This document shows positions 35,273 through 44,951 of a DNA stretch of 64,000 bases, in pieces. The position numbers were made by a program, and so were the translations under genes. The notes beneath the pieces are model-generated. The model was not told the DNA's origin, searched no databases, and saw nothing but the letters and a program-made list of their open reading frames with translations. The stretch is from Blautia parvula (GTDB taxonomy: Bacteria; Bacillota; Clostridia; Lachnospirales; Lachnospiraceae). Every line of letters starts with the position of its first letter. Position 1 is the stretch's first letter. The stretch spans positions 248,001 to 312,000 of the forward strand of contig NZ_CP084061.1 in NCBI RefSeq assembly GCF_020215665.1. Reading direction: 5' to 3'.

Positions 35273-36079
35273 TCAGAAGTGTTTTCTGTATTTTTTCTCA
35301 GCCACATTGATCAGACTGTATAAAACAGCAGCGATGATGCATAGAATAACAATGCTCATGATCATGGTATCCAGCTTGAAGACCTGACTGGAATAGATGA
35401 TCAGGTATCCAAGGCCGCGTTTGCTGCCGATCATCTCTCCGATGACGACACCGATCAGACACAGGCCGATGTTGACCTTCATAATGCTTAAAATAAGCGG
35501 AACGGAGGAGGGCAGAACCACTTTAAAAAGGGCATCCTTTTTCGTGCCCCTCAGAGTGGAAATCAGTTTCAGTTTATCCGGGTCCGTGCCGCAGAAACCT
35601 GTGTAAAGATTCAGGATAGCCCCGAAAATAGCCACAGAAAGACCGGCAACGATGATGGTCTTGATATTGCTGCCCAGCCACACGATCAAAAGCGGTGCCA
35701 GGGCTGATTTCGGCAGACTATTTAAGACTACCAGGTACGGCTCTAAAATAGAGGAGAGCTTAGGGAAGCACCATAGAAGCACCGCGATGGCAACACCGAA
35801 CACGGTCACCAGGGCGAAGCTGGCAATGGTTTCCCAGATCGTTACGCCTGTGTGTACGGCAAGGGTTCCGTCCAGTATCATGTGATACATGGCCATAACC
35901 ACCTGGGAAGGGCTGGAAAAGATAAAGGAGTCGATGAGCCCCAGCCTTGCGCTGCCCTCCCAGAGCGCCAGAAAGACCAGAAATATAAGGATGCGGATCA
36001 GCCTCACTATCTGGGAATCACGCCTTAACTTCTGCAGATAGTTCTTTTGTCCTCTGGACATAGAAGTTATTTCAGCCAT
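35273..36079 (-). CDS. ABC transporter permease, SsuC/TauC type
   Basis: A 268-residue inner-membrane permease with about six transmembrane helices and the coupling-loop pattern of the nitrate/sulfonate/taurine family (STLRGTKKDALFKVVLPSSVP). It overlaps the ATPase gene by 8 bases. No substrate-binding protein lies in this operon, so the substrate (sulfonate, taurine, thiamine precursor or other) cannot be assigned. Gene order is ATPase then permease on the minus strand. Confidence 0.88.
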   Translation of the reverse strand: MAEITSMSRGQKNYLQKLRRDSQIVRLIRILIFLVFLALWEGSARLGLIDSFIFSSPSQVVMAMYHMILDGTLAVHTGVTIWETIASFALVTVFGVAIAVLLWCFPKLSSILEPYLVVLNSLPKSALAPLLIVWLGSNIKTIIVAGLSVAIFGAILNLYTGFCGTDPDKLKLISTLRGTKKDALFKVVLPSSVPLILSIMKVNIGLCLIGVVIGEMIGSKRGLGYLIIYSSQVFKLDTMIMSIVILCIIAAVLYSLINVAEKKYRKHF

Positions 36080-36842
36080 TATGGTTTAGCTCCTTCCATA
36101 TTTCATTAAAATAATTCTTGAACTCAGGAGCGCTTCTGGAGGTAAAAGGCGTGCGGTTGTCAATGGTGAGCACAATGGGGATGATCTTTTTGATCGCTGC
36201 CGGGCGTTTTCCGAGGATGATGACCCGGTCTGCCATACTGATGGCCTCCGAGATATCATGGGTTACCAGTATGGCGGTCTTTTCCTCCCGTTTGATGATC
36301 TTGCCAATGTCATCCCCCACGGAGAGGCGTGTCTGATAATCTAAAGCTGAAAAAGGTTCGTCTAAAAGCAGCAGATCCGGTTCCAGAGCCAGGGTGCGGA
36401 TGAGGGCGGCGCGCTGCCGCATACCGCCGGAAAGCTGGGAGGGACGTGATTCCCTGAATTTATCCAGGCCGTAATCGGCCAGAAGATGATTGACCTTTTC
36501 TCTGGCATTGGGTGAATTTTTCTTCTGGATCTCCAGGCCCAGCAGTACATTGCTGTAGATGGTGCGCCATTCAAAGAGGTGGTCCTTCTGCAGCATATAT
36601 CCGATGTTTGTCACCGATTCGCTGAGTGGTTTCCCGTTTAAAAGAATTTCTCCTTCTTCCGGGGTGAGCAGACCGCAGAGCATATCCAGCAGAGTGGATT
36701 TTCCGCAGCCCGAAGGGCCGACGATTGCCAGGAATTCTCCTTTTTCCACGGAAAAAGATATATGGGACAGAGCGGGTGTTTCACCGGATTTTGTATGATA
36801 GGCATAACTGACATCTTTTACTTCTAAAAGAGGTGTATCCAT
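36072..36842 (-). CDS. ABC transporter ATP-binding protein, SsuB/TauB type
   Basis: A 256-residue ABC ATPase. Walker A GPSGCGKST, signature LSGGMRQR, Walker B LLLLDEPFSALD and switch His in VTHDISEA are all present. It is the first gene of a two-gene minus-strand unit, with AAAGGA 10 bases upstream of its ATG. The family moves organosulfur compounds, nitrate or pyrimidine precursors. The missing binding protein must be encoded elsewhere or be shared. Confidence 0.9.
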   Translation of the reverse strand: MDTPLLEVKDVSYAYHTKSGETPALSHISFSVEKGEFLAIVGPSGCGKSTLLDMLCGLLTPEEGEILLNGKPLSESVTNIGYMLQKDHLFEWRTIYSNVLLGLEIQKKNSPNAREKVNHLLADYGLDKFRESRPSQLSGGMRQRAALIRTLALEPDLLLLDEPFSALDYQTRLSVGDDIGKIIKREEKTAILVTHDISEAISMADRVIILGKRPAAIKKIIPIVLTIDNRTPFTSRSAPEFKNYFNEIWKELNHNG

Positions 36843-37056
36843 AAGTTGTCATTCCTTTCTTTTTTCCATCGTCAGGCAGGTGTGAGACTGTCTGTTTTTT
36901 GGGTTGGTATACAGTATCATATGATGAAAAGCCGGGGGTTGACATATGGGAAAGGGAGGCACTTGTGTTTTTCTTTGATTATTGATAAAATAAGTACGGA
37001 TTGGGAAACCTATCCGGTAACGGAAACTTTGTTTGACAAGAACAGGAGGCAGAACT

Positions 37057-38055
37057 ATGAGAATTTTATTTTTTGACACCAAGAACTACGACAGGGCATC
37101 CTTTGATAAACAACTGGAACATTATCCGGGAATAGAGGTCGACTATCTGAAAACAGACCTGGCACCCAAGACTGCGCCGCTTGCAAAAGGCTTTGACGCT
37201 GTGTGCGCCTTTGTAAGCTCCGACGTGGGGGCAGAGACCATGACAGCCCTTCATGAAGCAGGCGTCAGGCTGGTGCTTATGCGCTGCGCAGGCTTCAACA
37301 ATGTGGATCTGGAGAAGGCAGCCATGTACGGCATCCGTGTTATGCGCGTGCCGGGCTATTCACCTGAGGCGGTGGCGGAGCATGCCATGGCTTTGGCCCT
37401 CACCGCAAACCGCAGGATCCATAAGGCTTATGTAAAAGTGCGGGAAAATGATTTCAGCCTCAGCGGACTTATGGGCTTTAATTTCTACCAGAAGACAGCG
37501 GGGATCGTGGGAACCGGTAAGATCGGCGCAGCCATGGCAAGAATCTGCCGCGGCTTTGGCATGAAGGTCATTGCCTATGATGTGTACCAGAATCCTGACC
37601 TGGATTTTGCGGAGTATGTCTCTTTCGATGAACTGCTTGAGAGAAGTGACCTGATCTCCCTGCACTGCCCTTTAATGGACAGCACCTACCATCTGATCAA
37701 CAGGGATACCATAGCAAAGATGAAGGACGGTGTGGTCCTGGTCAACACATCAAGAGGCGGCCTGGTAAAGACAGAGGATCTGATCGAGGGAATCCGCGCC
37801 CGCAAGTTCTTTGGGGTGGGCCTTGATGTATATGAGGAGGAGACCAAGAATGTGTTTGAGGACCGATCCGATGAAATCCTGGAGCATTCCACGACGGCAA
37901 GGCTTCTGTCCTTCCCAAATGTAATGATCACTTCCCATCAGGGATTTTTTACCCAGGAGGCTCTGGCTGCTATCTCCCGGACTACGCTGGACAATGCGGT
38001 GGCCTTTGAAAAGGGCGAGACAAACAGCAATGAAGTATTAAAAAGGGAATCTTAA
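37057..38055 (+). CDS. D-2-hydroxyacid dehydrogenase (D-lactate dehydrogenase type)
   Basis: A 332-residue NAD-dependent 2-hydroxyacid dehydrogenase, most like fermentative D-lactate dehydrogenases. The Rossmann motif is GIVGTGKIGAAMARICRGFGM; catalytic Arg lies in VNTSRGGL, Glu in GLDVYEEE and His in TSHQGFF. The start is ATG 37057, with AGGAGG upstream; the TTG at 37033 overlaps the promoter-like TTGACAAG. It would reduce pyruvate to D-lactate and regenerate NAD. queH follows one base after its stop. Confidence 0.88.
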   Translation: MRILFFDTKNYDRASFDKQLEHYPGIEVDYLKTDLAPKTAPLAKGFDAVCAFVSSDVGAETMTALHEAGVRLVLMRCAGFNNVDLEKAAMYGIRVMRVPGYSPEAVAEHAMALALTANRRIHKAYVKVRENDFSLSGLMGFNFYQKTAGIVGTGKIGAAMARICRGFGMKVIAYDVYQNPDLDFAEYVSFDELLERSDLISLHCPLMDSTYHLINRDTIAKMKDGVVLVNTSRGGLVKTEDLIEGIRARKFFGVGLDVYEEETKNVFEDRSDEILEHSTTARLLSFPNVMITSHQGFFTQEALAAISRTTLDNAVAFEKGETNSNEVLKRES

Positions 38056-38056
38056 A

Positions 38057-38695
38057 ATGAACCGGAACAGAAATTACCAAAGAGAACTGGAAAAGATACT
38101 GGAGCAGATACAAGGGGAAGAAAAAGTCCCCACCCTGTTCCTGCACAGCTGCTGCGCACCCTGCAGCAGCTATGTGCTGGAATACCTGTCCCAGTATTTT
38201 GAAATCACAGATTTTTTCTACAATCCCAATATTTCTCCCAGGGAGGAGTATGAGAAGCGGGAGGAGGAGCTTGAGCGGCTCATAGCGTCCATGCCTTTTG
38301 TACATAAGCCGAAATTTTTAAAAGGGGTGTACTGCCCTGAGAAGTTTTTTGAGATGGCAAGAGGGATGGAGGACATCCCGGAGGGCGGGGAGCGCTGCTT
38401 TGCCTGCTATGAGATGCGTATGGAGGAGGCGGCAAGGCTGGCGGCAGAGGGCGGTTATGATTATTTTACCACAACCCTGTCAATAAGCCCTCTGAAAAAT
38501 GCGGCAAAGATCAATGAGATCGGCGAAAAGCTGGAAGAAAAATATCATGTCCGCCATCTGCCCTCGGATTTCAAGAAGAAAAACGGGTATAAGCGCTCCA
38601 CAGAGCTTTCACGGGAGTACGGCCTGTACCGGCAGGATTTCTGCGGCTGTGTATTTTCCAAAAGGGAGAAAAATCTTGCACGGCCAGACAGATAA
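38057..38695 (+). CDS. queH: epoxyqueuosine reductase QueH
   Basis: A 212-residue QueH (DUF208) enzyme, which reduces epoxyqueuosine to queuosine in the tRNA wobble base without cobalamin. The Cys motifs HSCCAPCSSY at the N terminus and DFCGCVFS near the C terminus are the [4Fe-4S] and metal ligands, and CFACYEMRMEEAA is the middle Cys segment. It begins one base after the dehydrogenase stop, with GGGA as a modest ribosome binding site, so the two are probably co-transcribed. Confidence 0.93.
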   Translation: MNRNRNYQRELEKILEQIQGEEKVPTLFLHSCCAPCSSYVLEYLSQYFEITDFFYNPNISPREEYEKREEELERLIASMPFVHKPKFLKGVYCPEKFFEMARGMEDIPEGGERCFACYEMRMEEAARLAAEGGYDYFTTTLSISPLKNAAKINEIGEKLEEKYHVRHLPSDFKKKNGYKRSTELSREYGLYRQDFCGCVFSKREKNLARPDR

Positions 38696-38709
38696 TGATA
38701 AACTGTTAC

Positions 38710-38741
38710 CCATAAGCCGGATAGGGATATGCGGCTTATGG
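38710..38741 (+). other. inverted repeat upstream of argH
   Basis: CCATAAGCCG and CGGCTTATGG, 10-bp perfect arms around 12 bases, in the 84-base gap between queH and argH. There is no T-run, so termination is doubtful; it may be an operator or an RNA stability element. Confidence 0.5.
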
Positions 38742-38779
38742 CATAGGAAAAATTCAATGAAAAAGTGAGGTACGAAAAG

Positions 38780-40159
38780 ATGGCTCAGTTATGGGGCGGA
38801 CGTTTCACAAAGGAAACGGACCAGCTGGTATATAATTTCAACGCGTCATTGAGCTTTGACAACAAGCTCTACAAACAGGATATCACAGGAAGCATGGCAC
38901 ATGCTTCTATGCTTGCAAAGCAGGGCATAATCACAGAGGAGGAGAAGGAGACGATCCTGGCAGGATTGAAGGGCATTCTGACAGATATAGAGAGCGGAGC
39001 GCTTGCCTTTTCCCCTGAATATGAGGACATCCACAGCTTTGTGGAGGCTAACCTGATCGACCGCTGCGGGGATGTGGGCAAGAAACTGCACACAGGCAGA
39101 AGCCGCAATGACCAGGTAGCTCTTGATATGAAAATGTACGTAAGGGATGAGATCGGGGAGATCGATATCCTTTTAAAAGAACTGCTGGAATCCATTTACA
39201 GGATCATGGATGAAAATGTACATACTTACATGCCCGGATTCACGCACCTGCAGAAGGCGCAGCCGGTGACACTGGCACATCACTTCGGCGCGTATTTTGA
39301 GATGTTCAAACGTGACAGAAGCCGTATGGCAGACATGGGTAAGCGTCTGAACCTCTGTCCTTTAGGCAGCGGAGCACTGGCGGGAACCACGTATCCTCTT
39401 GACCGGGAATTTACGGCAGAGGCACTGGGATTTGACGGGCCTACCTTGAACAGTATGGATTCTGTGGCGGACAGGGATTATCTGATCGAGCTTTTGTCAG
39501 GCCTTTCCACCATAATGATGCATCTGAGCCGTTTCTGTGAGGAGATCATTCTCTGGAATTCCAATGAGTACCGTTTTGTGGAGATCGATGACGGCTACAG
39601 CACAGGCAGCAGCATTATGCCCCAGAAGAAAAATCCGGATATTGCGGAGCTGGTGCGCGGAAAGACAGGACGTGTCTACGGCGCCCTCATGTCCATTCTG
39701 ACGACCATGAAAGGCATTCCTCTGGCGTATAATAAAGATATGCAGGAGGATAAGGAGTTTACCTTTGATGCCATTGACACGGTAAAGGGCTGTATCGCTC
39801 TGTTTAACGGTATGATCGCCACCATGTCCTTCAATAGAGAAAATATGGAAAAGAGCGCCAAGAACGGCTTTACCAACGCCACAGACGCGGCAGACTATCT
39901 GGTGAACAACGGTGTGCCCTTTCGGGACGCACACGGCATTGTGGGACGTCTGGTGCTTGCCTGCATAGAGAAAAACATCTCTCTGGACGAGATGAGCCTG
40001 GAAGAATATCAGGAGATCAGCCCTGTATTCAAGGAGGATATCTATGAGGCCATCAGCATGAAAAACTGCGTGGAGAAGAGAAATACCATCGGTGCTCCCG
40101 GCGAGGCAGCCATGAAGCAGGTTTTGGCACTGCACAAAAAATATCTGGAAGAAAACTAA
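38780..40159 (+). CDS. argH: argininosuccinate lyase
   Basis: A 459-residue argininosuccinate lyase, which releases fumarate and arginine in the last step of arginine synthesis. The superfamily signature GSSIMPQKKNPD is intact, with the catalytic Ser region, and the N terminus AQLWGGRF is characteristic. I start at ATG 38780, preceded by GTGAGG; an in-frame GTG at 38765 is less likely. No argG lies next to it in this window. Confidence 0.95.
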   Translation: MAQLWGGRFTKETDQLVYNFNASLSFDNKLYKQDITGSMAHASMLAKQGIITEEEKETILAGLKGILTDIESGALAFSPEYEDIHSFVEANLIDRCGDVGKKLHTGRSRNDQVALDMKMYVRDEIGEIDILLKELLESIYRIMDENVHTYMPGFTHLQKAQPVTLAHHFGAYFEMFKRDRSRMADMGKRLNLCPLGSGALAGTTYPLDREFTAEALGFDGPTLNSMDSVADRDYLIELLSGLSTIMMHLSRFCEEIILWNSNEYRFVEIDDGYSTGSSIMPQKKNPDIAELVRGKTGRVYGALMSILTTMKGIPLAYNKDMQEDKEFTFDAIDTVKGCIALFNGMIATMSFNRENMEKSAKNGFTNATDAADYLVNNGVPFRDAHGIVGRLVLACIEKNISLDEMSLEEYQEISPVFKEDIYEAISMKNCVEKRNTIGAPGEAAMKQVLALHKKYLEEN

Positions 40160-40270
40160 AAAATACTTGCTTTTTTCCCGGATTTGTTATAGTATTGTTT
40201 AGGAAAAACAAATGTGCGCACAGGGAAAACAAAAGTGGGCACAGAATACATAGACGAGGAGAATTGCCGT

Positions 40271-41356
40271 ATGAGTGAGAAATTAAGAGTTGGTATATTA
40301 GGTGCAACAGGAATGGTAGGCCAGAGATTCATCTCTCTGCTTGAGAACCATCCCTGGTTTGAGGTGGTTACTGTGGCAGCCAGCGCAAGAAGCGCAGGCA
40401 AGACATATGAGGAAGCCGTGGGCGGACGCTGGAAAATGGACACTCCCATGCCGGAGGCTGTGAAAAAGCTGGAAGTCATGAATGTATCTGAGGTAGAGAA
40501 AGTGGCATCCACTGTTGACTTTGTATTCTCTGCCGTGGATATGAGCAAAGAGGAGATCAAAGCCATTGAAGAAGATTACGCTAAGACAGAGACACCGGTT
40601 GTGTCCAACAACAGCGCACACCGCTGGACTCCGGATGTACCTATGGTAGTGCCGGAAATCAATCCGGAGCACTTTGATGTGATCGAATTCCAGAAAAAAC
40701 GTCTGGGAACCACAAGAGGCTTCATCGCCGTAAAACCCAACTGTTCCATTCAGAGCTACGCACCGGTGCTCACAGCATGGAGAGAGTTTGAGCCATACGA
40801 GGTAGTGGCAACCACTTATCAGGCAATCTCCGGAGCAGGCAAGACCTTCAAAGACTGGCCGGAAATGGTAGGCAATGTAATCCCCTTCATCGGCGGAGAG
40901 GAAGAAAAAAGCGAGCAGGAACCCCTTCGTCTCTGGGGTGAGATCAAAGACGGCGTGATCGAAAAGGCAGCAGAACCTGTCATCACCACACAGTGCGTGC
41001 GTGTTCCGGTACTGAACGGACATACAGCAGCCGTATTTGTAAAGTTTAGAAAGAATCCGACCAAAGAACAGCTCATCGAAAAAATGGTGAACTTCAAGGG
41101 CATTCCCCAGGAATTAGACCTGCCAAGCGCTCCGAAGCAGTTCATCCGTTATATGGAAGAAGACAATCGTCCGCAGGTTACCCTGGATGTTGATTACGAA
41201 AAGGGAATGGGCGTGACAGTGGGACGTCTGAGAGAGGACAGTGTATATGATTACAAGTTCATCGGCCTTTCCCATAACACCGTGCGCGGCGCTGCCGGCG
41301 GTGCTGTCCTTTGCGCAGAGACACTGAAAGCCAAAGGATTTATCACAAAAAAATAA
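40271..41356 (+). CDS. asd: aspartate-semialdehyde dehydrogenase
   Basis: A 361-residue NADP-dependent aspartate-semialdehyde dehydrogenase for the lysine, methionine and threonine branch. NADP-binding motif GILGATGMVGQRF is at the N terminus and the catalytic Cys is in VKPNCSIQS. Its sequence is of the type seen in archaea and some Clostridia rather than the E. coli type. ATG 40271 has GAGGAG upstream. It is preceded by an ACTTGC...TATAGT promoter-like pair. Confidence 0.94.
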   Translation: MSEKLRVGILGATGMVGQRFISLLENHPWFEVVTVAASARSAGKTYEEAVGGRWKMDTPMPEAVKKLEVMNVSEVEKVASTVDFVFSAVDMSKEEIKAIEEDYAKTETPVVSNNSAHRWTPDVPMVVPEINPEHFDVIEFQKKRLGTTRGFIAVKPNCSIQSYAPVLTAWREFEPYEVVATTYQAISGAGKTFKDWPEMVGNVIPFIGGEEEKSEQEPLRLWGEIKDGVIEKAAEPVITTQCVRVPVLNGHTAAVFVKFRKNPTKEQLIEKMVNFKGIPQELDLPSAPKQFIRYMEEDNRPQVTLDVDYEKGMGVTVGRLREDSVYDYKFIGLSHNTVRGAAGGAVLCAETLKAKGFITKK

Positions 41357-41363
41357 AACTTAA

Positions 41364-41395
41364 AGTCAGACCGGGGAGCTCCCTCCGGTCTGATT
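41364..41395 (+). terminator. hairpin between asd and topB
   Basis: Perfect 11-bp stem AGTCAGACCGG / CCGGTCTGATT with a 10-base loop. The downstream run is TTGC rather than poly-T, so termination may be partial. Confidence 0.6.
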
Positions 41396-41414
41396 GCATG
41401 GAAGAGGAGCTTTT

Positions 41415-43436
41415 ATGAGTAAATCTTTATTTATCGCAGAAAAGCCCAGCGTGGCACAGGAATTTGCCAAGGCTCTCAAGGTCCAGACATCCCGGCATGA
41501 CGGGTATCTGGAATCTGAGAATACCATTGTCACCTGGTGTGTAGGCCATCTGGTCACCATGAGCTACCCGGAAAAATACGACATAAAATTTAAGAAATGG
41601 AGTCTGGAGACCCTGCCTTTTCTGCCTGAAGAATTCAAATACGAGGTCATACCGTCCGTATCCAAACAGTTTCAGATCGTGAGCGGACTTTTAAACCGGG
41701 AAGATGTTTCCACCATCTATGTCTGTACCGACTCCGGACGGGAGGGAGAGTATATCTACCGCCTGGTCGCCATGATGGCAGGGGTGAAAGACAAGGAACA
41801 GAAGAGAGTGTGGATCGATTCCCAGACAGAGGAAGAGATATTGAGGGGAATCCGGGAGGCAAAGGATATCACTGCCTATGACAATTTATCCGCGTCCGCG
41901 TATCTGCGGGCCAAGGAAGATTATCTCATGGGTATTAATTTCTCCCGGCTTCTTTCTTTAAAATATGGAAATGCAGTGTCCAATTACCTGGGCAGCAAAT
42001 ACCAGGCCATATCCGTGGGCCGTGTCATGACCTGCGTGCTGGGCATGGTGGTGCGCAGGGAGCGGGAGATCCGGGAATTTGTAAAAACCCCGTTTTACCG
42101 TGTACTGGGCAGCTTCTCGGCAGGCGGACACCCCTTTGACGGGGAGTGGCGCGCCATGGAGGGCAGCCGGTATTTCCAGTCTCCTTATCTCTATAAGGAG
42201 AACGGATTCAAGGAGAAAAAACACGCAGAGGAGTTAAAAGCCATTCTGTCCGCCAATCCGCCGTACAAGGCTGTGGTGGAAAGGATTGAGAAGAAAAAGG
42301 AGAATAAAAATCCTCCTCTTCTCTATAATCTGGCAGAGCTTCAGAATGACTGCTCCCGCATGTTTAAGATCAGCCCGGATGAGACCCTGAAGATTGTCCA
42401 GGAACTGTATGAGAAAAAAATGGTCACCTATCCAAGGACCGATGCCCGTGTGCTCTCCACTGCGGTGGCAAAAGAAATACATAAGAACATCAGCGGCCTT
42501 CGGGGCTATGTGCACGGAAAACCCTTTGCGGAAGAGATACTGGAAAAGGGCAGCTACAAAAATCTGGAGAAGACAAGATATGTCAATGACAAACAGATCA
42601 CAGACCATTACGCCATTGTCCCCACAGGACAGGGAATGGGTGCTCTGGGCAGCCTCCACCCCCAGGCGGCAAAGGTCTATGAGACAGTGGTGCGCAGGTT
42701 TTTAAGCATTTTTTATCCGCCTGCTGTGTATCAGAAGGTGAGTATCGTGTCTGTCATTGAGAAGGAGAGACTGTTTTCCTCCTTTAAAATACTGGTTTCA
42801 GAGGGATATCTGAAAGTGGTGCAGAACTCTTTCGCAAAAAAGAAGGATGAGAGTCCCCAGGAGGATGGGGAGCAGACAGAGGATACCGGCTTTCTGGAAA
42901 TCCTGCAGACCATCAAAAAAGGCAGTGAACTGGATATCACGGGTTTCCAGATCAAAGAGGGGGAGACCTCCCCGCCGAAACGCTATACTTCCGGTTCTAT
43001 GATCCTGGCTATGGAAAATGCGGGACAGCTCATAGAGGACGAGGAGCTGCGGGCGCAGATAAAGGGAAGCGGCATCGGCACCAGTGCCACCAGGGCGGAG
43101 ATCCTGAAAAAACTTATGACCATCAAGTACCTGGCATTAAATAAGAAGACCCAGGTCATCACCCCCACTTTGCTGGGCGAGATGATCTTTGATGTGGTCA
43201 ACGCATCCATCCGCTCTCTTTTAAATCCTGAGCTGACCGCAAGCTGGGAAAAGGGCCTTACCTATGTGGCGGAGGGGGAGATCACTCCGGAGGAATACAT
43301 GGCAAAGCTGGAGAATTTTGTGAGAAGCAGAACCCAGGGCGTACTGGGACTTAGAAATCAACTGGCCCTGAAGCAGTTTTTTGACGCAGCGGCCGTATAC
43401 TATAAAAAAGCCGGAAAAGCCGGCGGAAAGAGGTAA
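41415..43436 (+). CDS. topB: DNA topoisomerase III
   Basis: A 673-residue type IA topoisomerase that decatenates DNA. The TOPRIM domain has IAEKPSVAQEF at the N terminus and CTDSGREGEYIYR with the metal-binding acidic residues. The catalytic Tyr is in VTYPRTDARVL (about residue 340). The C-terminal zinc ribbons found in some TopB proteins are absent. Start at ATG 41415 is supported by GAGGAG. A hexapeptide acyltransferase gene follows 5 bases later. Confidence 0.93.
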   Translation: MSKSLFIAEKPSVAQEFAKALKVQTSRHDGYLESENTIVTWCVGHLVTMSYPEKYDIKFKKWSLETLPFLPEEFKYEVIPSVSKQFQIVSGLLNREDVSTIYVCTDSGREGEYIYRLVAMMAGVKDKEQKRVWIDSQTEEEILRGIREAKDITAYDNLSASAYLRAKEDYLMGINFSRLLSLKYGNAVSNYLGSKYQAISVGRVMTCVLGMVVRREREIREFVKTPFYRVLGSFSAGGHPFDGEWRAMEGSRYFQSPYLYKENGFKEKKHAEELKAILSANPPYKAVVERIEKKKENKNPPLLYNLAELQNDCSRMFKISPDETLKIVQELYEKKMVTYPRTDARVLSTAVAKEIHKNISGLRGYVHGKPFAEEILEKGSYKNLEKTRYVNDKQITDHYAIVPTGQGMGALGSLHPQAAKVYETVVRRFLSIFYPPAVYQKVSIVSVIEKERLFSSFKILVSEGYLKVVQNSFAKKKDESPQEDGEQTEDTGFLEILQTIKKGSELDITGFQIKEGETSPPKRYTSGSMILAMENAGQLIEDEELRAQIKGSGIGTSATRAEILKKLMTIKYLALNKKTQVITPTLLGEMIFDVVNASIRSLLNPELTASWEKGLTYVAEGEITPEEYMAKLENFVRSRTQGVLGLRNQLALKQFFDAAAVYYKKAGKAGGKR

Positions 43437-43441
43437 AGCAA

Positions 43442-44116
43442 ATGGAACAGCTTAAAATCAGTGAATTATACAGCGATTTAGATCAGACAATGGCAAAAGA
43501 GCTTCTGGAAAGCAGGACATATCCCTGGGAAGTGCTCCCTCTTATCAGCGAATTTATTGTAAAACTTGGCAGCACACTGTCTGAGGAGGAGTACGAGAAG
43601 AGGGGAGAGAATGTGTGGATCGCCAAATCCGCAAAGGTAGCCCCCACTGCATTCATCAACGGCCCGGCCATTATCGGTAAGGACGCCGAGGTGCGCCACT
43701 GCGCGTTTATCCGCGGCAATGCACTGGTTGGGGAAGGTGCTGTGGTAGGAAATTCCACAGAACTGAAAAACGTGATCCTGTTTAACAAAGTACAGGTTCC
43801 CCACTATAATTATGTAGGCGATTCCATTCTGGGATACAAGTCCCATATGGGAGCCGGCTCCATTACCTCCAATGTAAAATCTGATAAAAAACTGGTGGTT
43901 GTAAAAGGTGCTTCCGGAAATATAGAGACAGGACTGAAAAAATTCGGCGCTATGCTGGGCGATGAAGTGGAAGTAGGATGCGGTTCCGTGCTGAATCCGG
44001 GAACCGTGATCGGAAGCCACAGCAACATTTACCCGCTGTCCTCCGTGCGCGGAGTGGTTCCGGCGAAAAGTATTTATAAGAATAAGAATGAAGTGGTAGA
44101 GAAAACAGAAGATTGA
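43442..44116 (+). CDS. left-handed beta-helix acyltransferase/nucleotidyltransferase-like protein
   Basis: A 224-residue protein whose core is a left-handed beta helix of hexapeptide repeats (GNALVGEGAVVGNSTELKNVI, HMGAGSITSN, CGSVLNPGTVIG). The pattern resembles the C-terminal acetyltransferase half of GlmU, but there is no N-terminal nucleotidyltransferase domain. It probably transfers an acyl group to a nucleotide sugar. It lies 5 bases after topB and ends at a repeat copy and a terminator. Confidence 0.8.
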   Translation: MEQLKISELYSDLDQTMAKELLESRTYPWEVLPLISEFIVKLGSTLSEEEYEKRGENVWIAKSAKVAPTAFINGPAIIGKDAEVRHCAFIRGNALVGEGAVVGNSTELKNVILFNKVQVPHYNYVGDSILGYKSHMGAGSITSNVKSDKKLVVVKGASGNIETGLKKFGAMLGDEVEVGCGSVLNPGTVIGSHSNIYPLSSVRGVVPAKSIYKNKNEVVEKTED

Positions 44117-44118
44117 GT

Positions 44119-44165
44119 GTAACAATTCAGCCGGGGCTGTGCGTTTTAGCGCGCTGAATGGTTAT
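44119..44165. repeat. dispersed MITE-like repeat, short copy C
   Basis: About 47 bases keeping both ends of the family (GTAACAATTCAGCC at left, GCTGAATGGTTAT at right as an inverted match) but missing the interior hairpin. It starts 3 bases after the stop of the beta-helix gene. Confidence 0.7.
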
Positions 44166-44174
44166 GATTAATAG

Positions 44175-44212
44175 AAAAGAGCTGACCGGTTCGGAGTGGG
44201 TCAGCTCTTTTT
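44175..44212 (+). terminator. terminator after the beta-helix acyltransferase gene
   Basis: AAAAGAGCTGACC and GGTCAGCTCTTTTT form a 13-bp stem with a T-run. Confidence 0.9.
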
Positions 44213-44229
44213 GCGTCTGCAGATATATT

Positions 44230-44841
44230 TTAATGAAAATACATCCGGTATAAGAGAAACAGTACCATAATGGTTAAAACTGCCATACCTGCATGAAACA
44301 AGGCTTTGCTCACCAGGCCGTCCGCATGGCACAGATCCAGGCTGATACCGAATTTAAGAGGATATAAAATCCGGACATTTTTGTAATTGAGCATGTCGAT
44401 AAGCATGTGTGAGAGCATGGCAGCAGAAAAATACGGTGTGATATCCGGAAAGATTCCGTATACTATGCCGCTTAAAATGACAAGTGCGGGCAGAGAATGC
44501 ATGAAGGACCTGTGGGGCTGGTTTTTTCCAAAGGTGCATACACCCAGGAAGATAAGAAAACTTACGGTAAGTCTGTAAATGCTGCTCTCTTTTTGGAAAC
44601 GGTATCGGATTCCCACATTCCATTTCCATTCTGCAAAGGCCAGGGCGGCTATGACAAGTACAGTGATGACAGTGATTTTATTCAGTTCATCCCGGGATTC
44701 CGAGGTGGTGACATCAATATCGCTGATCACGGAGCCGATGGCGGCTGTGCCAAGACATAATAATAAGCTGCTTAAGTTTTGCGGCTGCGTCACGCAGACA
44801 GCGGCGGCTGTACCTACGGACAGATGTGTTTTTCCGGTCAT
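44230..44841 (-). CDS. YdjM/DUF457-family membrane-bound metal-dependent hydrolase
   Basis: A 203-residue membrane protein with about five hydrophobic segments. The N-terminal MTGKTHLSVGTAAAV and the middle HRSFMHSLPALV carry the His residues typical of the family formerly DUF457 (YdjM-like), which are predicted membrane hydrolases, including LexA-regulated E. coli YdjM. The ligand His in HMLIDMLNYK is also present. It lies downstream of a TraX-like gene on the same strand. Confidence 0.82.
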   Translation of the reverse strand: MTGKTHLSVGTAAAVCVTQPQNLSSLLLCLGTAAIGSVISDIDVTTSESRDELNKITVITVLVIAALAFAEWKWNVGIRYRFQKESSIYRLTVSFLIFLGVCTFGKNQPHRSFMHSLPALVILSGIVYGIFPDITPYFSAAMLSHMLIDMLNYKNVRILYPLKFGISLDLCHADGLVSKALFHAGMAVLTIMVLFLLYRMYFH

Positions 44842-44857
44842 ATGTATCTCCAGTTCC

Positions 44858-44907
44858 GGGAGACTGCAGAAAGGCGTTTCTTTTTTCCTGCCTGGATGCA
44901 GTCTCCC
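44858..44907. other. inverted repeat between the TraX-like and YdjM-like genes
   Basis: GGGAGACTGCA and TGCAGTCTCCC, an 11-bp perfect stem with a 28-base loop. No T-run follows on the minus strand, so it is likely structural or regulatory. Confidence 0.45.
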
Positions 44908-44951
44908 TGTTTCATGTAGTGTAAGTGTTTTTTATGCTGCATAGGCTGAAA

